Made by a program: the position numbers and the translations under genes. The notes under the pieces were generated by a model that was given only the letters and a program-made list of their open reading frames with translations, made no database searches and had not been told where the DNA came from. From Dyella sp. M7H15-1 (GTDB lineage Bacteria; Pseudomonadota; Gammaproteobacteria; Xanthomonadales; Rhodanobacteraceae), in contig NZ_CP035300.1 of the NCBI RefSeq assembly GCF_004114615.1, positions 496,001 through 560,000 on the forward strand: a stretch of 64,000 bases of DNA, written 5' to 3'. Below are positions 46,047 through 54,489 of this stretch, in pieces. Each line of letters starts with the position of its first letter. The stretch's first letter is position 1.

Positions 46047-47105
46047 ATGAGCGGCGAGCGCAAGCCACCTCTCTCAATCCGTGAGTTGCCGTGGCCCGCA
46101 CTGGGTGCTGTGATTCTGCTTATTGGCGTGGGTGTTGCCGCAATCACCGAGAAAGGGCACATCGACTACCGCACGCAGATGCAGCGCCATGGCGGCGACG
46201 TGCTCAACCTGGGGAGCGACGGCCGGCCGGGCGCCGATGAACAGGGCAACATGGTGCGCGTGGTTGGCCCCGTGCAGGTGGTAGAAGAACCGCTGGATCA
46301 GCTATTCAATCAGCAAAGCAACCAGCCGGTGCTGATCCGTCATGTGCAGATGTTCCAGTGGCATGAGCTACGCTTAGGCGGTCCGGTTTCTTATGAGCTG
46401 GATTGGGAAGATCACCCGATCGATTCCAGTCATTTCGAACATGCCCAAACCCATGCCAATCCTGGCAAATTCCCGCTGAAATCGGCGCGGTTCGATGCCG
46501 GTTTGGTGCGTCTGAATGATTTCGTGCTTGATCCGGCACTGATCCATGCCCTGACCGGAAGCCGGCCGATGACGCCGGACTTGCGCAGGCTGCCGAGCAA
46601 TCTCGCGGCCAGCTTCAGTTTGTTCAACAACAGTTTGGTCACCAGCGCAGTGCCTTCCAATCCGCAACTCGGCGATCTGCGCGTGAGCTGGGAAGTCGTG
46701 CCGGTTCAGGACGTCACGATCGTGGCCAAGGTGAATGGCAACCAGCTGGTACCCGCCAGCGACGCTGCGGATGGGGTGGGTTTTGCCGTGCAATCGGGCA
46801 ATGTTCCGCTGGCCGATATTTTCCCGGACTTGCCGGTGCCGCCCGAATACGCGTGGTTGCGCCGCATCGGTTCGATGCTGCTCGCTACGTTCGGTACGGT
46901 GCTGCTGTTGCGCTGGCACTATCAGCGCATCGACCCGGTTCTCGCACCCGCGATAGCGGTGCTGGTGATGGGTGCGGTGGATACAGTGCTTTGGCTGGGC
47001 CATGACAACGCACGTGCTGGCTGGTGGTTCGTATTAACCTTTGTCGGTATCGCCTTGACGGTATGGCGCGTGCGCGCACTGGCCCCCGTTTCTGCGAAGA
47101 AGTGA
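46047..47105 (+). CDS. TMEM43-family (DUF1625) membrane protein
   Basis: The 352-residue protein has one N-terminal helix (PALGAVILLIGVGVAAIT), a roughly 230-residue outward domain and three C-terminal helices (SMLLATFGTVLLLRW, PAIAVLVMGAVDTVLWL, WWFVLTFVGIALTV). VRVVGPVQVVEEPLDQLF and the QMFQWHE motif identify the family. Eukaryotic TMEM43 organises the nuclear envelope; the bacterial role is unknown. It follows the MBL gene by 27 bases. The family call is good. Confidence 0.85.
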   Translation: MSGERKPPLSIRELPWPALGAVILLIGVGVAAITEKGHIDYRTQMQRHGGDVLNLGSDGRPGADEQGNMVRVVGPVQVVEEPLDQLFNQQSNQPVLIRHVQMFQWHELRLGGPVSYELDWEDHPIDSSHFEHAQTHANPGKFPLKSARFDAGLVRLNDFVLDPALIHALTGSRPMTPDLRRLPSNLAASFSLFNNSLVTSAVPSNPQLGDLRVSWEVVPVQDVTIVAKVNGNQLVPASDAADGVGFAVQSGNVPLADIFPDLPVPPEYAWLRRIGSMLLATFGTVLLLRWHYQRIDPVLAPAIAVLVMGAVDTVLWLGHDNARAGWWFVLTFVGIALTVWRVRALAPVSAKK

Positions 47106-47116
47106 GCCATTCCCTA

Positions 47117-47683
47117 TCAGTCAAATAGATGGGCGTGTTCGATAAACCACAATCCGGCAAACAGCTTCGGGTCGATCGAGTAACCCTCTGCGGCACGTGC
47201 CAGCAGCCACTTGCCAACCTCCTTGCGTGGCACTTCGTGCACCACGATGTTTTCGCTCTCATCACCGCCGCCGTCGCCGATCCTGACCAAGTCATGTGCT
47301 CGCACGAAAGCGATCATCTCGCTACTCATGCCCGATGATGTCGGCCCTTCGTGCACGAATGCCATGCGACCACAGCGATAGCCGGTTTCTTCTTCCAGCT
47401 CACGTTGTGCAGCGATCAGCACGCTTTCGTTTTCACTGCCGGACAGATCACCTACCAGGCCCGCCGGCATTTCAATCGTGAATGCCTGAACTGCGACGCG
47501 GTACTGCTCGACCAGCAGAATGTTGTCTTCGGGCGTCACCGCCAGAATGATCACCGCGCCACCTGGATTATTGCGTTCGGCATATTCCCATCGTCCGCGT
47601 TGGCACAGGCTGAGCCAGCGTCCCTGGTAGAGCGTTTCAGGCTCGGCGCCAGCATCGTGGGGTTTGCGATTTTCGTGACTCAT
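47117..47683 (-). CDS. NUDIX hydrolase, ADP-ribose pyrophosphatase type
   Basis: The 188-residue protein has the NUDIX box (AQRELEEETGYRCG, with GLVGDLSGSENES before it) near residues 72-107. Its N-terminus (YQGRWLSLCQRGRWEYAER) and VAVQAFTIEMPAGLVGD are typical of ADP-ribose pyrophosphatases. It hydrolyses ADP-ribose or similar nucleoside diphosphate derivatives. The exonuclease gene lies 36 bases upstream on the same strand, so they may form an operon with the nitroreductase gene. Confidence 0.9.
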   Translation of the reverse strand: MSHENRKPHDAGAEPETLYQGRWLSLCQRGRWEYAERNNPGGAVIILAVTPEDNILLVEQYRVAVQAFTIEMPAGLVGDLSGSENESVLIAAQRELEEETGYRCGRMAFVHEGPTSSGMSSEMIAFVRAHDLVRIGDGGGDESENIVVHEVPRKEVGKWLLARAAEGYSIDPKLFAGLWFIEHAHLFD

Positions 47684-47719
47684 GGGAACAGTTGGCCTGA
47701 TGTGGAATGAGGATGGGTG

Positions 47720-48619
47720 TTACACGCTGTTGAGTGCGCGCAGACGATTGCGTGTCAGCGGGCCAAAGCGAAGTTGCTCGCACAGTGGTTCGATGGACTC
47801 GGGATCGGGGCGGCGCAGCAAGGCTTCCGCCTGGCTTTCAACCGGGGCATCCAGTGCGATACGGGTAAGTTGGCGATACAGCTTTGCCAATTCACCATGC
47901 TCGCGCAGTTTTGCAGCACAACTGGCCGCGCCGCGCAGGCGCAGGAAGGGCACTTCTTCCACTCGCTCAAGCAGGGCATCAAGATTGCCAAAGTGTGCAA
48001 GCAAGGCGGCGGCAGTCTTCGCGCCGATGCCCGGCATGCCGGGAATATTGTCGACGGTGTCGCCGCACAGCGCGAGAAAATCCGCGACCTGTTCGGGATG
48101 CACGCCTAGTCGTTCAAACACCCCGGCCGGCCCCCAGCGCAGATTGCGCGCATAATCCCATTGCTCGTCCTGCTCGCCGAGCAATTGGCCAAAATCCTTG
48201 TCGGCTGAAACGATCACACTGCGAAAACCGTTGGCGCGCATGCCCCACAAGGTGCTGCCGATCAGGTCATCCGCCTCAAAACGGTGATCCATCAATACGC
48301 GAATGCCAAGTGCTTCTGTTACAGCACGGCATTGCACGAATTGTCGCTCCAGATCGGGCGGCGGCAACTCGCGATTGGCCTTGTATGGCGGATAGATGGC
48401 GTTGCGGAACGAGGTGGTCAACGAGGCATCAAACGCCACCGCAAGATGCGAGGGTTGCTCGCGTTCCAGCAACTCACACAGGAAGCGCGTATAGCCGTGC
48501 ACGGCGTTGGCCGGATGACCTTCCGCGTCGTGAAACTCATCCGGCATCGAATGCCAGGCACGAAACACATACAGGCTGCCATCGACCAGATGTGCGGTGG
48601 GGTGGCTGGACCGCTTCAC
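47720..48619 (-). CDS. 5'-3' exonuclease (ExoIX/Pol I nuclease-domain type)
   Basis: GTG 48619 is one base beyond the TGA of the nitroreductase gene and gives 299 residues (KRSSHPTAHLVDGSLYVFRA). It has the FEN/PIN-type acidic motifs: VAFDASLTTSFRNAIYPPYKANR, EADDLIGSTLW, SADKDFGQLL, and the helix-hairpin-helix GDTVDNIPGMPGIGAKTAAALLAHFGNL. It should cut flap or double-stranded DNA 5' to 3' in repair and replication. It is a stand-alone nuclease rather than a polymerase domain. The gene order nitroreductase-exonuclease-NUDIX on the minus strand is likely one operon. Confidence 0.92.
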   Translation of the reverse strand: MKRSSHPTAHLVDGSLYVFRAWHSMPDEFHDAEGHPANAVHGYTRFLCELLEREQPSHLAVAFDASLTTSFRNAIYPPYKANRELPPPDLERQFVQCRAVTEALGIRVLMDHRFEADDLIGSTLWGMRANGFRSVIVSADKDFGQLLGEQDEQWDYARNLRWGPAGVFERLGVHPEQVADFLALCGDTVDNIPGMPGIGAKTAAALLAHFGNLDALLERVEEVPFLRLRGAASCAAKLREHGELAKLYRQLTRIALDAPVESQAEALLRRPDPESIEPLCEQLRFGPLTRNRLRALNSV

Positions 48620-48620
48620 G

Positions 48621-49190
48621 TCATGCGTTCCATTGACTGAGCAGATTGTCCAGTGCAGGACGATCGCGATCGGGAATATCCGTTTGCGACGTGCCCAGGT
48701 GCACAAAGCCGATCACGCATTCGTTTTTTGCCAGACCGAGCAGGCTTGCCACTTCCGGATCATAAGCCGCCCAGCCAGTCAGCCACTGTGCGCCGAAACC
48801 CTGGGCATAAGCGCCAAGCAGGATGTTGTAGGCCACGTTGCCGGCACAGAGTTTTTGTTCGATCTCAGGAATGCCTGCATCATCGTGCAGGCGCGCAACC
48901 ACCACGATCACCAACGGCGCAAAGGTGTAACGAAAGCGTTCCTTCTCGCGCTTGGATTCCGGCAATTGCGGATCGCGCTGAATCGCGCGCTCGGTCAGCA
49001 ACTCACCAAACCTCAGCTTGCTATGGCCACGCAGTTCGATTAGCCGGAACGGCACCAGCTTGCCGTGATCAGGTACGCGAATTGCCGCTTCAAGCAGTGC
49101 ACGCAGCGTTGTGGCATCGGGAGCCGGTTCGCCGAGCTGGCGCGAGGGGGCAGAATGACGCTGTTGAAGTAGAGCGAGCGGGCTGGACAT
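48621..49190 (-). CDS. Nitroreductase family protein (YdjA type)
   Basis: ATG 49190 gives 189 residues; the frame opens at 49211. RHSAPSRQLGEPAPDATTLRAL, PDHGKLVPFRLI and GAYAQGFGAQWLTGWAAYDPEV are typical of the small YdjA-like FMN nitroreductases. It is expected to bind FMN as a dimer and reduce nitro or quinone compounds with NAD(P)H. It heads the minus-strand group with the exonuclease and NUDIX genes. The physiological substrate is unknown. Confidence 0.9.
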   Translation of the reverse strand: MSSPLALLQQRHSAPSRQLGEPAPDATTLRALLEAAIRVPDHGKLVPFRLIELRGHSKLRFGELLTERAIQRDPQLPESKREKERFRYTFAPLVIVVVARLHDDAGIPEIEQKLCAGNVAYNILLGAYAQGFGAQWLTGWAAYDPEVASLLGLAKNECVIGFVHLGTSQTDIPDRDRPALDNLLSQWNA

Positions 49191-49310
49191 GAGCGGGCGG
49201 TACCGAGGCAAATGCGTATCCTACAACTGCGGCCGGCGGGCCGGTAAGGAAGGTTCGCTCCGGCGCAGGCATCGGCTAGGATGGAGCGACTACTTTGCAG
49301 GGGATGGCCG

Positions 49311-50411
49311 ATGTCGATTATCGTGTCCGCATTGCGTGAAACTGCCACAGGCGAGCGGCGTGTGGCAATCACGCCGGAAGTGGCGAAGAAGCTGCGTGGC
49401 AAAGGTCTGCGCGTGCTGCTGGAGCGCGATGCCGGTGCGGCGGCGGGTTTTCCTGATACGAGCTATGCCGATGTCGAATTTGCCGATGCAGCCAAGGTAA
49501 CGAGCCAGGCCGACCTGCTGGCCTGCGTGCTGCCACCGGACGATGGTGTGCTTACCTGCCTGCGCGAGGGCAGTGTGATTGTCGGCCAATTGCGCCCGTA
49601 TGCCGCGGCGACGAGGATGGCGATGCTGGCCCAGCACACGTTGACCGCATTTTCCCTGGAGTTGCTACCGCGCACGACCCGTGCGCAAGCCATGGATGTG
49701 TTGAGTTCGCAGGCTGCGGTAGCGGGTTATCGCGCCATGCTGATGGCTGCCGAAAACGCCCCGAAGTTCTTTCCGATGCTGACCACTGCCGCGGGCACCA
49801 TTCGTCCCTCACGCGTGCTGGTGATCGGTGTGGGTGTGGCCGGTTTGCAGGCGATAGCCACGGCGCGTCGGCTCGGTGCCCAGATCGAAGGCTACGACGT
49901 ACGTCCGGAAACGCGCGAGCAGGTGGAGTCGCTGGGTGCGAAATTTCTGGATCTGGGGGTCAGTGCGGCGGGTGGCGGCGGCTATGCGCGTGAATTGACG
50001 GCAGAAGAACGCGCAGCCCAGCAACAAGCCTTGGCCGAACATCTTAAAGCATTCGATGTCGTGGTAACGACTGCCGCTGTACCGGGGCGCACCGCGCCGA
50101 AAATCCTCACCACCGCCATGGTGGGTGGCATGAAGCCTGGTGCTTTGATCGTCGATCTGGCCGCCGAGAGCGGCGGCAATTGCGAGTTGACCCGTCCCGG
50201 CGAGCGCGTCGAACATGGGAGTGTGGTGATCCTGGGACTGCTCAATCTCGCGGCCGGCGCGCCGCTGCATGCTTCGGAAATGTATGCGCGCAATATCTAC
50301 AACTTTGCCGAGTTGCTGATACGCGATGGCGCACTCAAGCCGGACTTTGATGACGAGCTGGTGGCAAAGAGTTGCGTGGTCCGTCAGGGCGAGGTCTTAT
50401 TCAAGACCTGA
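49311..50411 (+). CDS. pntAA: NAD(P) transhydrogenase alpha-1 subunit
   Basis: ATG 49311 has gcaggggatggccg upstream; the 366-residue protein contains the NAD(H)-binding domain I of proton-translocating transhydrogenase. SALRETATGERRVAITPEVA starts it, and VLVIGVGVAGLQAIATARRLGA is the nucleotide fold. GYDVRPETREQVESLGAKF, LTTAMVGGMKPGALIVDLAAESGGN and the RQGEVLF end are conserved. It works with alpha-2 (52308) and beta (52613) to make NADPH using the proton gradient. The other subunits lie 1.9 kb away, past three genes on the opposite strand. Confidence 0.95.
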   Translation: MSIIVSALRETATGERRVAITPEVAKKLRGKGLRVLLERDAGAAAGFPDTSYADVEFADAAKVTSQADLLACVLPPDDGVLTCLREGSVIVGQLRPYAAATRMAMLAQHTLTAFSLELLPRTTRAQAMDVLSSQAAVAGYRAMLMAAENAPKFFPMLTTAAGTIRPSRVLVIGVGVAGLQAIATARRLGAQIEGYDVRPETREQVESLGAKFLDLGVSAAGGGGYARELTAEERAAQQQALAEHLKAFDVVVTTAAVPGRTAPKILTTAMVGGMKPGALIVDLAAESGGNCELTRPGERVEHGSVVILGLLNLAAGAPLHASEMYARNIYNFAELLIRDGALKPDFDDELVAKSCVVRQGEVLFKT

Positions 50412-50416
50412 GATAA

Positions 50417-50459
50417 GCGCGATTAATCGCGCACCTGCGTTGGGGTTTGCACTCCAACG
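50417..50459. terminator. Hairpins between convergent pntAA and DUF3106 gene
   Basis: Two inverted repeats follow the pntAA stop: a perfect palindrome gcgcgattaatcgcgc (50417-50432) and the stem cgttgg / ccaacg (50438-50459). Neither has a strong T run, so the function is inferred from position. Confidence 0.5.
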
Positions 50460-50469
50460 TAACCAAGCT

Positions 50470-50988
50470 TCAGCGCCTCGGCATGCCAAATGCATGCTTG
50501 CCGGGCATCGTTGAGCGTGGCCCGATGTGTTGTAGCCATTGCCGCCGCTGTTCCGGGCTCTGTTCCTGCCACTGGCGACGCAAGGCGTCGCGCTGATCCG
50601 GTGGAAGCTGCTGGAAGCGTTTGAAGGCGTCGTGCAATTCCTGCTGCTTGGCAGGCGGCAAGGTGTCGTAGAGATGCTGGTTCTCGCGTGCTAGCTCACG
50701 TTGATCCGGCGTCATCTGCTGCCAGCGTGCAATGCGGTCGCGGATTTCCTGTTGCTTCTCCGGGGGGAGTTTCATCCAGTCCTGCGTGCGCTGGAGCATG
50801 CGTTCCTGTCGCTTGGGCGACAGGGTATTCCACTGCGACTGCAGCGGCTGGAGCATGTTCTGCTGGGCGGGGCTGAGCGTGTTCCACGGATGCGGTGCGG
50901 TCTGGTTTTGCGCATACGAAGGTGCTGCAGCCATCAGGCCAAGCATCAGGGTGAACAGCAAGGGCAGGCAGAGTCGTTGTGGCAGCAT
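50470..50988 (-). CDS. DUF3106 exported protein
   Basis: The 172-residue protein has a signal peptide (LPLLFTLMLGLMAAAPSYA) and a mature part of short amphipathic repeats with Pro-Asp/Glu-Lys-Gln motifs: LSPAQQNMLQPLQSQWNTLS, PPEKQQEIRDRIARWQQMTP, PPAKQQELHDAFKRFQQLPP. This is the DUF3106 pattern. It starts 3 bases after the anti-sigma-like gene and is the last gene of the ECF operon. It may sense or respond to envelope stress; no direct function is known. Confidence 0.85.
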   Translation of the reverse strand: MLPQRLCLPLLFTLMLGLMAAAPSYAQNQTAPHPWNTLSPAQQNMLQPLQSQWNTLSPKRQERMLQRTQDWMKLPPEKQQEIRDRIARWQQMTPDQRELARENQHLYDTLPPAKQQELHDAFKRFQQLPPDQRDALRRQWQEQSPEQRRQWLQHIGPRSTMPGKHAFGMPRR

Positions 50989-50991
50989 GGA

Positions 50992-51384
50992 TCAACGTTT
51001 GGTCTGGCCGCTGCTGTCGTTGGCAGCGAGCCAGTTATAAAAATCGAGATTCTGGTACAAGCGAGGATCGTTCTTGTCGGCGCTGGGCGGCAGCTCGGTG
51101 TCGGGTTGGGCGGCAGTGGCTATCGCGGCGGTCGGTGTGTTGCTTGCGGTCTGGTGCGGCATCGGTTGCCAGATCATCAGTGCGGCCAGGGTCATGGCAG
51201 CCAGCGCGCCAACCGGCAGCAGCATGCGCGCACGATGTTGTGTTGGGGCGGGTGCTGCGGCAGCCTCCACGGCCGTGCGGCGTGCGGCGCGCAAGCGGCA
51301 GGTCGTGACCGGATCGATGCGTTGGGTCGCTTCCTGGTACAGCGCACGAGTGCGTTTTTCCAATGGCTTGTCGGACGAGTTCAT
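50992..51384 (-). CDS. Membrane anti-sigma-factor-like protein
   Basis: ATG 51384 overlaps the sigma-factor stop (ATGA) with ggaggag before it; the frame shows an earlier GTG at 51390. The 130-residue protein has a charged N-terminus (SDKPLEKRTRALYQEATQR), one central helix (LLPVGALAAMTLAALMIW), and a C-terminal outward part (DPRLYQNLDFYNWLAAN). The position and architecture fit an anti-sigma factor that binds sigma with its cytoplasmic end. Sequence similarity alone is weak, so the assignment is by context. Confidence 0.65.
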   Translation of the reverse strand: MNSSDKPLEKRTRALYQEATQRIDPVTTCRLRAARRTAVEAAAAPAPTQHRARMLLPVGALAAMTLAALMIWQPMPHQTASNTPTAAIATAAQPDTELPPSADKNDPRLYQNLDFYNWLAANDSSGQTKR

Positions 51385-51962
51385 CGCCACTCCTCCAATG
51401 CCTCACGCAGGTGTTGCATGGCCCGCGAGAGATGTGTTTTCACGCTACCTTCCGAGCAGCTCATCGCCTGAGCGGTTTCCGCCACGTCCAAGCCTTCCAG
51501 TACCCGCAGGATGAAGGCCTCACGTTGGCGTTGCGGAAGTTGTTTCACCGCTGCGGCCACGTCCGCGTAGGACTTTTCGCCGTGCAATTTTTCCAGTGGG
51601 TCCGGACCGGTATCGGCCGGCTCCCACACCGGTAATTCATCGTCGTCGTGGCCGCCGCCGAGCCAGCCAACCACAATGGAGCGAACCTTACGTCGACGCT
51701 GCAAATCCACAATGCGCCGGCGCAGAATGCCCCAGAACAACGGCGTCCATTCCTCAGCGGGTTTCCCGCGGTAATGCTTGACCAGCCGGAGCATGGCGTC
51801 CTGCACGGCATCCAGGGCGTCCTCCCGGTTGCCAAGGTGCAACTCGGCCATGCGGAAAGCCCGCCGTTCCATGCTCGCCAAAAAGGCATCCAGGCTGGTG
51901 GGAACCGCCCGGGTTTCCTGTGCAATAAGTTCCGCCTCAAACAACGCCGAGACGCTGTTCAT
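51381..51962 (-). CDS. ECF-family RNA polymerase sigma factor
   Basis: ATG 51962 gives 193 residues; an in-frame ATG upstream could add about 15. Region 2 has RAFRMAELHLGNREDALDAV and a DAMLRLVKHYRG helix; region 4 has LPQRQREAFILRVLEGLDVA and the HTH SCSEGSVKTHLSRAMQHL. It directs transcription of target genes, probably its own operon. It precedes an anti-sigma-like gene and a DUF3106 gene on the minus strand, splitting the pnt genes on the plus strand. Confidence 0.92.
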   Translation of the reverse strand: MNSVSALFEAELIAQETRAVPTSLDAFLASMERRAFRMAELHLGNREDALDAVQDAMLRLVKHYRGKPAEEWTPLFWGILRRRIVDLQRRRKVRSIVVGWLGGGHDDDELPVWEPADTGPDPLEKLHGEKSYADVAAAVKQLPQRQREAFILRVLEGLDVAETAQAMSCSEGSVKTHLSRAMQHLREALEEWR

Positions 51963-52307
51963 TGCGTCGTTTTCCGAATTGTCAGGGCGAGCATCCCTTG
52001 GCTCCATCTGTTCGACTCTCGACATCAACGCACAAGCCCGACTGGGGTTGACCAGAGCCGCCCGTTGCAAGCTCTGCGATGGACATGGGGGCAGTGCTTT
52101 GAACTTAAGGACGACCCAGTCGCCGGAGATTCTCTGTTCGTCATCCCAGCTTTCGCTGGGATGACGATGCGCTCCGAGCGCTCCGAAATAACACCGACAT
52201 GAATCCTAAGTTCGGAGCATTGGGCACGAAGGAGCCTCGTGGCATGGATCAGAACGTCCCACACACCGTATGATGAGACGAAAACCACTGACTGGCGGGG
52301 GAAACAC
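51963..52307. promoter_or_regulatory. Divergent region between sigma operon and pntAB-pntB
   Basis: About 345 bases contain the promoters of both transcripts by position. A REP-like hairpin at 52139-52166 (cgtcatcccagc and gctgggatgacg, 4-base loop) is the only clear structure. Confidence 0.5.
52139..52166. repeat. REP-like hairpin
   Basis: Perfect 12-base stem cgtcatcccagc / gctgggatgacg with loop tttc, upstream of pntAB. A related fragment (cgctgggatgacg) is found at about 24417. Confidence 0.6.
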
Positions 52308-52616
52308 ATGCTCGACGGGTTCCTGGCGCTTTACATCTTCATGCTGGCCGCGTTCACGGGGTACGAGATCATCTCGCGGGTGCCAGTGATCCTACACACT
52401 CCGTTGATGTCTGGCTCTAATTTCATACACGGAATTGTGCTGATTGGGGCCATGATCGCGCTAGGTCATGCGCGAACCCCGTTCGAGATGACGATTGGTT
52501 TCATTGGTGTTCTGCTTGGCGCCGGTAACGCCGCCGGCGGCTATGTGGTGACTGAACGGATGCTGGAGATGTTCAAGTCCAGCAAGCCCGGGAAGGGCAG
52601 CGGGGAGGCCAAGTGA
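52308..52616 (+). CDS. pntAB: NAD(P) transhydrogenase alpha-2 subunit
   Basis: ATG 52308 follows gcgggggaaacac. The 102-residue protein has three membrane helices: FLALYIFMLAAFTGYEII, SNFIHGIVLIGAMIALG and MTIGFIGVLLGAGNAAGG, the usual small membrane piece of a split alpha subunit. With alpha-1 and beta it forms the proton-pumping transhydrogenase. Its stop overlaps the beta start (GTGA), so they are one transcript. Confidence 0.95.
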   Translation: MLDGFLALYIFMLAAFTGYEIISRVPVILHTPLMSGSNFIHGIVLIGAMIALGHARTPFEMTIGFIGVLLGAGNAAGGYVVTERMLEMFKSSKPGKGSGEAK

Positions 52617-54073
52617 TCGACGCCTGTTACTTCCTCGCGGCTCTCTTATTCATTCTTGGTCTCAAGCGCATGAGTTCGCCGCGCACGGCGCGGGGCGGCA
52701 TTGTGTGGGCCGGTTTCGGCATGTTGCTGGCCGTGATGGCAACTCTGTTGCTGCCCGATATGGAGCATCGGGGGCTGATCATTGCCGCCGTGCTGATCGG
52801 CGTGGCGGCTGCGTGGTGGTCCGGTCGCAAGGTGGCGATGACGGCCATGCCACAGATGGTGGCCCTGTACAACGGCATGGGCGGCGGGGCCGCCGCCGCC
52901 ATTGGGGCCAGCGAGCTGGTTGGCCACGTACAGAATTTCGCCGCACTGAATGGCGTGATGGCGCCGAATACCTATCCGTTGATGCCGGAAAGCGGGTCGC
53001 CGCTGCATGCCGCAACAGCGGTCGTGGCGCCGTTGAGTCCGGTCGCCTTGGCTCTGGGCGTTTTAGGTGCGCTGATTGGTTCGGTAAGTTTTTCCGGCTC
53101 CTTGATCGCCTTCGCCAAATTGCAGGGTTGGCTCGACCGCCGTTTCGTGTTTCCGGGACAGCGCGTAGTGAACATGCTGGTGCTGGCCGCCGCCGTGGTG
53201 ATCGGCGTGATGCTTGCCACCGGCCATCTGACCATGGTCCTGATTGGCGCCTTCTTTGTGCTCGCATTGTTATTCGGCATCCTGATGACGCTGCCGATCG
53301 GTGGCGCGGACATGCCGGTGGTGATTTCGCTCTACAACGCCTTCACCGGTCTGGCCGTGGCATTTGAAGGTTATGTGCTGCACAACGAGGCGATGATCAT
53401 TGCCGGCATGGTGGTCGGTTCGGCCGGTACCTTGCTGACCCAGTTGATGGCGAAGGCAATGAATCGTTCGCTGGGCAATGTGCTGTTCGGCGATTTCGGT
53501 GCGGTAGCCGGTGCTTCGGCACAAGCCATCGGTGGCAGCCAGAAACCGATCGAAGCGGCCGATGCCGCGGTGATGATGGCGTACGCCGAACGCGTAGTGA
53601 TCGTGCCCGGCTATGGCATGGCCGTGGCCCAGGCGCAGCACAAGGTATGGGAGTTCGCGCGGCTATTGATCGCGCGCGGGGTGAAGGTGAAGTTCGCCAT
53701 CCATCCCGTTGCGGGGCGCATGCCTGGCCATATGAACGTGCTGTTGGCCGAAGCGGGCGTGCCGTACGACCTGATCGTCGATATGGAAGACATCAATCCC
53801 GAATTCCCGGCCACGGACGTCGCGTTGGTGATCGGCGCCAACGACGTAGTCAATCCAATGGCCAAGACCGACCCGTCTTCGCCGATCTATGGCATGCCGA
53901 TTCTCGATGTGGCCGACGCGAAGCAGGTGATCGTGGTCAAGCGCGGCAAGGGCACTGGCTTTGCCGGCATCGAGAACGCGCTGTTCTATGCCGACAATGC
54001 ACGCATGTTGTATGGCGATGGTCAGGCCGCGGCTGGCCAGCTTGTGTCCGAACTGAAGACGCTGGACGATTGA
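52613..54073 (+). CDS. pntB: NAD(P) transhydrogenase beta subunit
   Basis: GTG 52613 starts a 486-residue protein with about nine membrane helices in the first 280 residues. The NADP(H)-binding domain III follows: ERVVIVPGYGMAVAQAQHKV, FAIHPVAGRMPGHMNVLLAE, VPYDLIVDMEDINPEFPATD and VIGANDVVNPMAKTDPSSPI. It completes the transhydrogenase complex. The overlap with pntAB is tight. The identity is very secure. Confidence 0.97.
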   Translation: MIDACYFLAALLFILGLKRMSSPRTARGGIVWAGFGMLLAVMATLLLPDMEHRGLIIAAVLIGVAAAWWSGRKVAMTAMPQMVALYNGMGGGAAAAIGASELVGHVQNFAALNGVMAPNTYPLMPESGSPLHAATAVVAPLSPVALALGVLGALIGSVSFSGSLIAFAKLQGWLDRRFVFPGQRVVNMLVLAAAVVIGVMLATGHLTMVLIGAFFVLALLFGILMTLPIGGADMPVVISLYNAFTGLAVAFEGYVLHNEAMIIAGMVVGSAGTLLTQLMAKAMNRSLGNVLFGDFGAVAGASAQAIGGSQKPIEAADAAVMMAYAERVVIVPGYGMAVAQAQHKVWEFARLLIARGVKVKFAIHPVAGRMPGHMNVLLAEAGVPYDLIVDMEDINPEFPATDVALVIGANDVVNPMAKTDPSSPIYGMPILDVADAKQVIVVKRGKGTGFAGIENALFYADNARMLYGDGQAAAGQLVSELKTLDD

Positions 54074-54141
54074 CCATATCAACGGCTTGCACCTGTGTGC
54101 ATGCGCGGGCTGTATTTTACAAAAGCCCTTCCGCCTAGCAT

Positions 54142-54330
54142 TTACAGCGTACGGCGCTCCGTCGGCCACTGGCTGAAGGCAAACACGTACATCATGATGA
54201 TGTTGACCAACGGTATGAAGATCAACAGCGACCACGCGCCGTTGTAGCCGGCTTTTGAGACGATTTTCCACGCCGGAATCAATCCCAGAATAGCCGCGAT
54301 CAATCCACCGAATAATGGATGCGTATGCAT
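54142..54330 (-). CDS. Small two-helix membrane protein (DUF805-like)
   Basis: The 62-residue protein has two predicted helices (LFGGLIAAILGLIPAWKIVS and WSLLIFIPLVNIIMMYVFAF). The KAGYNGAWSLLIFIPLVNI pattern is typical of small DUF805-related inner membrane proteins. It lies between pntB and the Kir channel gene, on the minus strand. No function is known. Confidence 0.7.
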   Translation of the reverse strand: MHTHPLFGGLIAAILGLIPAWKIVSKAGYNGAWSLLIFIPLVNIIMMYVFAFSQWPTERRTL

Positions 54331-54489
54331 AAACCCCTCGCTTGCCGGTTGGCTCCCCGATCGGAGTGATGGCTAGCTTAGCGGTAACGGCGCGTAAAGT
54401 GGGTAGGCTGATACGCGATGACTGGCTATGGCCAGTCATCGCGCCGTGCGAAGACATCGCCATGCGGCCCGCGAATGCGACATGGCAGG

